Of a stretch of DNA of 64,000 nt, positions 28,201-37,200 are shown one piece after another (position 1 is the stretch's first letter; each line of letters begins with the position of its first letter). The notes under the pieces were generated by a model. The model did no database searches. It saw only the letters and a list, made by a program, of their open reading frames with translations, and was not told where the DNA came from. This stretch comes from JABMQB01 sp963678235. GTDB taxonomy: Bacteria > Bacteroidota > Bacteroidia > Bacteroidales > Prolixibacteraceae. The stretch covers positions 2,418,001-2,482,000 of the forward strand of contig OY782766.1 in NCBI GenBank assembly GCA_963678235.1. The letters run 5' to 3'. A program made the translations under genes and the position numbers.

Positions 28201-31200
28201 GGTGATGTTATAAGCGAAAGTATGACTCTTTGGGTTTTCGACCAAACCGGAGTTCTAATGGAAAATTGTTACACCCAATATCCTTTTAACATTACTATTA
28301 ACAAGTCTCCAAATATCAACGATATTCAAGATCAGGTTACTTGTGACAGCTATACGCTTCCAACAATAACCGGATCAAACTTATCAGGAAACCAGGCTTA
28401 TTATACAGAAACAAATGGTGGAGGAACAAAATACCTTGCTGGTGAAACAATTAATTCTTCAACCATATTATTTATTTACGATGAGACCGGAACAACCCCG
28501 AATTGTTCCGATGAAGAATCGTTCTCTATTACAATTAACAATACACCCGAAATTGATGGAATTCCAACGCAAACAGCTTGTGGATATTTCATTTTCCCTG
28601 AAATAACAGGAACCAACCTTACAGGAAACGAATCATACTATTCGGAAGCAAATGGCGGAGGTACACCTTATAATATGGGAGACACCATTTGGAACAATGT
28701 TACCATGTACATCTACGATGAAACCGGTACTACGCCGAATTGTTTCGACCAGGAACGTTTTGATATTAGGATAGATAATTTAGCTCAAGTTACGCTTGAT
28801 CCGGAAGGACCTATATGCGATGAATACACCAGTGGTATTTCGTTGAATGGACAACCCGGAGGCGGAACCTATTCAGGAACCGCTGTAACAGGAAACACAT
28901 TTTATCCCCAAAATGCAGTCATTGGTTCCAACGAAGTAATTTACACAGTAAGTAACGGAACCTGCTCTGGAGCAGACACAATAAATATTACGGTTGTTGA
29001 AACACCGGATGTAAATGACAAACAAGATGTGGCAAATTGCGACTTCTATGTTTTACCGGAAATTACAGGAACAAACCTAAGTGGCAACGAAGCATTCTTC
29101 ACAGCCAGCAATGGTACAGGTTCTTCTTATAACGAAGGCGATACAATTTGGTCAACTACGAGATTGTATATCTACGATGAATCTGACACAGATCCGGCTT
29201 GCGGGAATGAAGAAGACTTCCTTGTTACAATTAACAATACTCCGGATGTAAACGACATCCAGGACCAAACAGCTTGTGACAGCTACATATTGCCAGATAT
29301 AACTGGTTCTAATTTATCAGGAAACCAGGCATATTATACCGCTTCCAATGGTGGTGGTACGATGTATGAAGCTGGCGATGAGATTACATCTACAGTTACT
29401 TTATACATTTATGATGAAACTGGAACAACTCCTAATTGCTCCGACGAAGAATCATTTACAATTACCATCAATAATACTCCAGACATTACGGATATTACAG
29501 ACAAAACAAGTTGTGATTACTATATCCTTCCTGAAATTACAGGATCTGATTTATCCGGAAACGAAGCATTCTATACAGGAATTAACGGATCTGGTGATGA
29601 ATATGCAGAAGGTGATACCATATGGGCATCAACAAACTTGTTTATTTATGACGAAACCGGAACAACTCCTAATTGTTTCGACCAGGAATCATTCAGCATT
29701 ACTATTGATGAACTTGCTGATGTTGTTCTAGATCCCGCAGGACCTGCTTGTGATGAAAACACAGATGGCATAACTTTAAATGGAACCCCATCGGGTGGAA
29801 CTTATTCCGGGACTGCAGTTTCAGGAAACAAATTTTATCCTCAAAATGCGGTCATTGGATCCAACAAAGTAATTTACACAGTGAGCAACGGAACTTGTTC
29901 TGGTGCCGATACCATTAATATTACTGTAGTTGAAACTCCAGAAGTGGATGATATGCAGGATGTAACTGCTTGTGATTCTTATGTCCTTCCTGAAATTGAG
30001 GGGGATAACCTATCAGGAAATGAGGCGTTCTATTCTTCTACAAATGGCAGTGGAACATCTTATTCAGATGGAGATACAATTTGGTCAACTACGAGATTGT
30101 ATATCTACGATGAATCTGACACAGATCCGGCTTGCGGGAATGAAGAAGACTTCCTTGTTACAATTAACAATACTCCGGATGTAAACGACATCCAGGATCA
30201 AACAGCTTGTGACAGCTACATATTGCCAGATATAACTGGTTCTAATTTATCAGGAAACCAGGCATATTATACCGCTTCCAATGGTGGTGGTACGATGTAT
30301 GAAGCTGGCGATGAGATTACATCTACAGTTACTTTATACATTTATGATGAAACTGGAACAACTCCTAATTGCTCCGACGAAGAATCATTTACAATTACCA
30401 TCAATAATACTCCAGACATTACGGATATTACAGACAAAACAAGTTGTGATTACTATATCCTTCCTGAAATTACAGGATCTGATTTATCCGGAAACGAAGC
30501 ATTCTATACAGGAATTAACGGATCTGGTGATGAATATGCAGAAGGTGATACCATATGGGCATCAACAAACTTGTTTATTTATGACGAAACCGGAACAACT
30601 CCTAATTGTTTCGATCAGGAATCATTCAGCATTACTATTGATGAACTTGCTGATGTTGTTCTAGATCCCGCAGGACCTGCTTGTGATGAAAACACAGATG
30701 GCATAACTTTAAATGGAACCCCATCGGGTGGAACTTATTCCGGGACTGCAGTTTCAGGAAACAAATTTTATCCTCAAAATGCGGTCATTGGATCCAACAA
30801 AGTAATTTACACAGTGAGCAACGGAACTTGCTCTGGTGCAGATACAATTAACATTACTGTTGTGGAAACTCCCGAGGTTGATGATAAAGATAATGTGACG
30901 GCATGTGATTTTTATATACTTCCCGAAATTACAGGTACAAACCTAAGTGGTGAAGAAACTTATATTGAGAAATCAGTTATAGGACCGATTACTTATGATC
31001 AGGGAGACACAATCTGGAGCACAACCAGGTTATACATTTATGATGTAACCACAACCAATCCATCATGCAGCGATGAAGAAGATTTTCTGGTTACCATTAA
31101 CACTACCCCGGATGTGTTTGACCTTCCCGATACAACAGTTTGTGAAGCATATACACTTCCAACAATCCCGGGTACTAATCTAACACTCCATGCCGGGTAC

Positions 31201-34200
31201 TTCACTGCGCCCAACGGAGCTGGTACAAAATACAGTGCAGGAACATCTATTTCGAGCACAACAACTTTGTATATTTATGATCAGACAGATTCTGAACCAA
31301 ATTGCTGGGATCAGGAGCAATTTACTATTACGGTCACATCACCATTAATCATTCTCGATAAATCAGATGTGCTTTGTAACGGTAGCTCTACTGGAAAAGC
31401 ATGGGTTTCTGTGCAAGAAGGAACAAGTCCTTATACTTATTTATGGAACGATCCGTTAGGTTCAACCATTGATACTGCGAATAATCTTGAAGCTGGTTGG
31501 TACACCGTTGAAATAACAGATTTTTATGGATGTACTGCTACTGACAGCATAATGGTTGAAGAACCTGCAAATGAACTCTCCATTAGTTTTGATCCGACAA
31601 AATTGATCTGTTTCGGAGCAAATAATGGAACTGCAACAGCAAACGCAAATGGAGGAACTTCTCCTTACAGCTATTTATGGAGCAATGGAAGTACAACATA
31701 TACAGCTTCAAATTTAACTGCTGGAACTCACACGGTTGAGGTTTGGGACTCCAATAATTGTTATGAAATAGATTCTGTTACCATCACTCAATATGATTCA
31801 CTTTTCACAGAAATTATTTCACAGGAAGATATTTCTTGCAATGGACTTTCCAACGGTCAGGTTACTGTTCAGGCTTATGGAGGCGCAGGTGCTTATTCCA
31901 TATATATTGATGGAACATCTCAAGGAAATACCCACACTAATCCAAAGACTTTTACAAATTTAAGTCAGGGATGGCATGTGATTGAAGTTGTTGATTACGA
32001 TCCTGCACCTTGGGCACCAACCCCTGCTTGTAATTCAGTAATTGACTCTGTTTATATTTCGGAACCAGATGAATTAGAAGTCGAGTTGATTCAGGTTGAT
32101 CCGATATTATGCAACGGACAGTCAACAGCTTCCATAACTTTCACCAAAGAAGGTGGTAGTGAAATTGATTCTTTCCAATGGTATAGGTTCATTGATTATG
32201 TTGGGTTTATTCCTCTATCTGAAGATAATGACACCATATATAATAGAAATGAAGGTCGATATAGAATAAGAATATTTGATGTGAATGGTTGTGATGCGTC
32301 TGACGATATTACCATTACAGAACCTTCTGATTTAAATATTACAATTACAAATAAAACCGACGTTGATTGTTTTGGCAGCTCAGATGGAAATGCAACTGCT
32401 ACTGCTACAGGAGGAACACCTGCATACACCTACGTATGGAACACTGTTCCTGAACAAACCGGGTCAACAGCCATAGGTTTGGCAGCGGGAACCTATACAG
32501 TTTATGTTACAGATGCAAATGGTTGCACAGATTCAACGAATGTTACCATCGAAAACAACGCCGAAGAATTAGTGGTTGATGTTGTTGGTACCAACATTGT
32601 TTGCCCCGGCGATGAAAACGGAACAGCTACTGCCAATGTTAGCGGTGGGCTTGCTCCTTATGCTTATTCATGGGACACCAATCCTATTCAGGATACTAAA
32701 ACAGCAAGTGGTTTGGGAACTGGTTTCTACGAAGTAACCGTTACCGATGCAAACCAATGTACAGGATCAGATACAATTACAATTATTCAATTAGATACCG
32801 TTCCTCCTGATGCAATTTGTAAAGATTTTACAGCCAGGTTAGATGCAGACGGTAAAGTGGTGGTCACCGTTGACGATGTTGACGGCGGATGCTCTGATAA
32901 TTGTGCCGATTGTTGCGATATCAATAAATACATTTATCCATCAGAGTTTGACTGCAGCGACATTGGGGAACAATTCGTATGGCTTGTTGTATCCGATGCT
33001 GCTGGCAATAAAGATTCTTGTCAGGCGAAAGTAACCGTAGTTGACGAAGTTGATCCGATTGCATTGTGCAAAGACACAACTGTTTATCTGGATGAAAACG
33101 GACAATTCTTCCTCGAAGCAGAAGATTTGGATGATGGATCGTATGACAATTGTACCGATGTGAAATTAGAAATTGTTCCAAATATTATGTCATGCGAATT
33201 TGTAAACGAAGAGGAAACAGCCGAAAACGTTGCCCTGTTTGTTTACGATGACTATGGTAATTTCGATGTTTGTATTGCCGATGTTACCGTTTTGGATACA
33301 ATTGATCCTGAAATACTTTGCCCGGACGATTTTAATATTTATAAAGATCAAAGCTGTCAGTTTGTAGTAAAAGATTACACAAACATGATTGTTGCCAGCG
33401 ATAATTGTACAATTGATACAATCACGCAATCCGTTCCGTCAGGAACTGTTATTGAGGCTGAAACAACAATTACATTTACGGCTTACGATAAAGCTGGAAA
33501 TAGCTCGACTTGCGATGTCGTTGTTACACCGATCGATGAAGATAAACCTACGATCATTTGTCCGGCAAATCAGTTTGTTTCGTTTGACAAAGAATGTTCA
33601 TTCACTCTTCCGAATTACAAAGTTGTTGCCGACATTTACGAAAGCTGCCAATCTATTGGAGGATTGGATACCATACAAGTACCTGCACCTGGAACCGTTA
33701 TTTATGACACTACAGAAGTTACACTTTATGTTTCTGATTTAAGTGGAAACGGCGACAGTTGTTCATTCTGGGTATATCCATCGGATAATACACCACCGGA
33801 AATACTTTGCCCAATGGGAATAACTGTAGAATGTATTGACGAGGTACCCGATACTGATTCAAGTTTAACACTCGTAGTTGACAATTGTGAAGGTGACATT
33901 TTGAAAGAATTTGTGGAAGATGTTTGGGATGGCAATTCATGCCCTGCTACCATTGTGCGCACCTATATGGCAACCGATGAAGCAGGCAATTCAAACACTT
34001 GTACTCAAACCATTACAATTCTGGATACAACGAATCCGTCATTTACCGTACCTGCCGATATAACCATTTATAAAAACGACACCTGTGGGTTTGTAGCATC
34101 AGTTAATGTAACTGGTGATGTAACTGATGAGGCAGATAATTGCGATGTCGAATTAGAAGCAAGTTTTGAAGATGAAGATATTACAGGTGAAGAATGCACA

Positions 34201-37200
34201 GGTAAAACAGTTATCCTAAGAACCTGGACACTGGAGGATTCTTGTGGAAATGATACAGTTCAAACTCAAACAATTACTGTGTTAGACACCACTTCACCAA
34301 CTTTCACAGTTCCTTCCGACATTACAATTTACAAAAACGACACCTGTGGATTTATTGCCACGGTAGATATAACCGGAGATGTGAGCGATGAAGCAGACAA
34401 TTGCAGTTCGGAACTTGAAGCGACTTTTGAAGACGAAGAAAAAGAAGGTGCGTGTGCCGATGAACTGATCATAGAAAGGACATGGAGCCTTACCGATGAT
34501 TGCGAAAATACAACACAAAAAGTTCAGGTTATTACTGTAAAAGACACCATTTCACCAACTGTAAGTTGCAGTGCTGAAGTGGATAATAATTTATTTGTTA
34601 ATGAAAATTGCGAAGTTGAATTACCATCGTATATCGACACCGCATCAATTACCGATAATTGTACCGATGCATCTGAAATAAAACTGTATCAGATCCCGGA
34701 ACCTGGAACAATGCTTTCCGGAAGCGAATCTCCGATTGAAGTTTGGGTTTATGCCGAAGATGCATGTGGCAACATTGATTCTTGTAGCGTAAATGTTACT
34801 TTGAACGATACTATTCCTCCGGTGGTAGAATGTCCTGAAAACGATAGCATCCCATTAAATGAGAATTGTGTGGTACTTATTCCAAGATACTCATTTAACA
34901 CATTGTCTGATAACTGTACCGATTCTACCCAGCTAATTGTAACGCAGCTTCCTTTGGCAGGAACAGCAATTACGGAGAATACAACAGTAACTCTTTATGC
35001 TCAGGATCTTTCAGGAAATATGGAATCATGCAGTTTTGAGGTGATACCTTATGCTATTGAATTCGATGAAATAAGCTGTCCTTCAGATACAACTATTTAT
35101 GTAGATGAAAATTGTGATGCAGCAATTCCTGAACTTGAACCAGAAATTAATTTTGCAAGTTGTTCAGAATTTACAAACAGTTATACCTGGGAACAAAGTC
35201 CTTCTGCCGACAGTATTGTGGGTGTTGGAACGTATCCGGTTACACTGAATGTTTTCAGGGAGCAAGAACTGGTACAATCCTGCACAATAAATATTACAGT
35301 TGAAGATAATACCCCTCCGGCAATAGCTTGTCCTGAAGATGATGTTGTCTCTGTAGATGAAGACTGCGAATACACTTTGGAAGACTATACTTCACAGATT
35401 GAAGTTTCCGACAATTGTACAGTAACCGAGGAAATTACACTAACCCAGGTACCAATTGCAGGTACCCTGCTTGAAGGACATGGAACAGTTCAAACCATTT
35501 GGATTTATGCCGAAGATGCCTATCAAAATATAGATTCATGTAGTTTCACAGTTACGCTGGAAGACAATATTCCTCCGGTAGTGGCATGCCCTGATGATCA
35601 GGAATTACCACTGAACGAAGTATGCGAAATTGTCATACCTTCTTTCGGGTTCGTAAGCTCAAGCGATAACTGTACATTAACAGAAAACCTTGAGGTTACT
35701 CAATCTCCAATTGCGGGAACAGTCGTTACAGAAACTACTCAAATTACATTAACCGCCACTGATGAAGCTGGAAACAGCAGTTCTTGTAGCTTTAATGTAA
35801 TTCCAATAATAACAGATGTTACAACAGTTGTTTGTCCTGACGATATTAACGCAGATGCCGATGAAAACTGTGAATATGTCATTCCTGAACTTAATCCGGT
35901 TATTAATCCTGCAAGTTGTACCGAACTTGAAAACTTTACGGTTATTCAATCTCCGGTTGCGGGCACAGTAATTGGTTTAGGAAATACTTCTGTTACTATT
36001 GAAGTTTATGAAGGTGAAGAACTAATTGAAACCTGCACTGTAAACATCAGCGTAGAAGATAACAGCATTGATGTAAGATGCCCGGATGACGTAACCCTGG
36101 AAGCAAACGCACAATGCCAGGTAGAGGTTCCTGATTTTACATCTGAAATTGAGATTACAGAAAATTGTACCGCAATTGATGATGTGGTAGTGACTCAAAG
36201 CCCGGTAGCCGGAACACTGGTAGGTTTAGGAACAACTACCGTAACTATCACTGTAAGCGATGAAAGTGGAAACACTGCCAATTGTTCTGTCGATGTTACT
36301 GTGGTTGATAGCACAAATCCAACCATTGTTTGTCCTGCAAACATTGAACTGGAAGCTCAACCAGGTATCTGTGAAGCTGAAGTGCTAATTGAAAGTCCGG
36401 TTGTGGATGATAATTGCGAAATTGAGTCTATAATTAATAATTTCAACAATACAGCAAATGCAAGTGGAACCTATCCTATTGGGGAAACAACAGTTGTTTG
36501 GACAGTTACCGATGCTTCTGGAAACACTGCCGAATGCGAAATGACTGTGACCGTAATTCCGATTCCATTGGCGGTTGACGATCAGGCAAAAACACCTGAA
36601 AACACTCCTGTGGATATCGATATTTTGGCGAATGACCAGTCATGCGACGATTTGGATACAAATACCATTGTGATTGTTGAAAATCCAACAAATGGTACGG
36701 TTACTATAATTCCTGGAACAGGATCCGTAACCTATACCCCAAATAATGGATTTGACGGAAACGATGAATTCACTTACAGGGTTTGCAATACCAGCGGAAT
36801 GTGCGATAGTGCAGTGGTTACAATAGTTATTGATAATACAAATAATCCGCCAATTGCCGAAAATGATATCAACGTTACTGATGTCAATACTCCGGTGAAC
36901 GGAAACGTATTAACCAACGATAATGATCCGGATGGTGATCCGATAAGTAGCACGAAGTTAAGTGATCCGGCAAACGGAACAGTTACCTTAAATCCAAACG
37001 GAACTTATACATATACTCCGGATAACGGATTTGTGGGAACCGATAACTTTGATTACGTAGTTTGCGACAATGGTGGCTTATGTGACACAGCAACTGTTAC
37101 AATAGAGGTGATTGTTACACCTCCGAACAGTGTTGTGGCTGTGGATGATAATACCTCAGGAAAAATCAATACCCCGGTTACAGGAAATGTACTGGTAAAC

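Noticed and set aside
28300..31300. Regularly spaced repeats as a possible CRISPR array
   Set aside because: The period is ~237 bp, in frame, and encodes protein domains; no short identical repeats with unique spacers and no cas genes.
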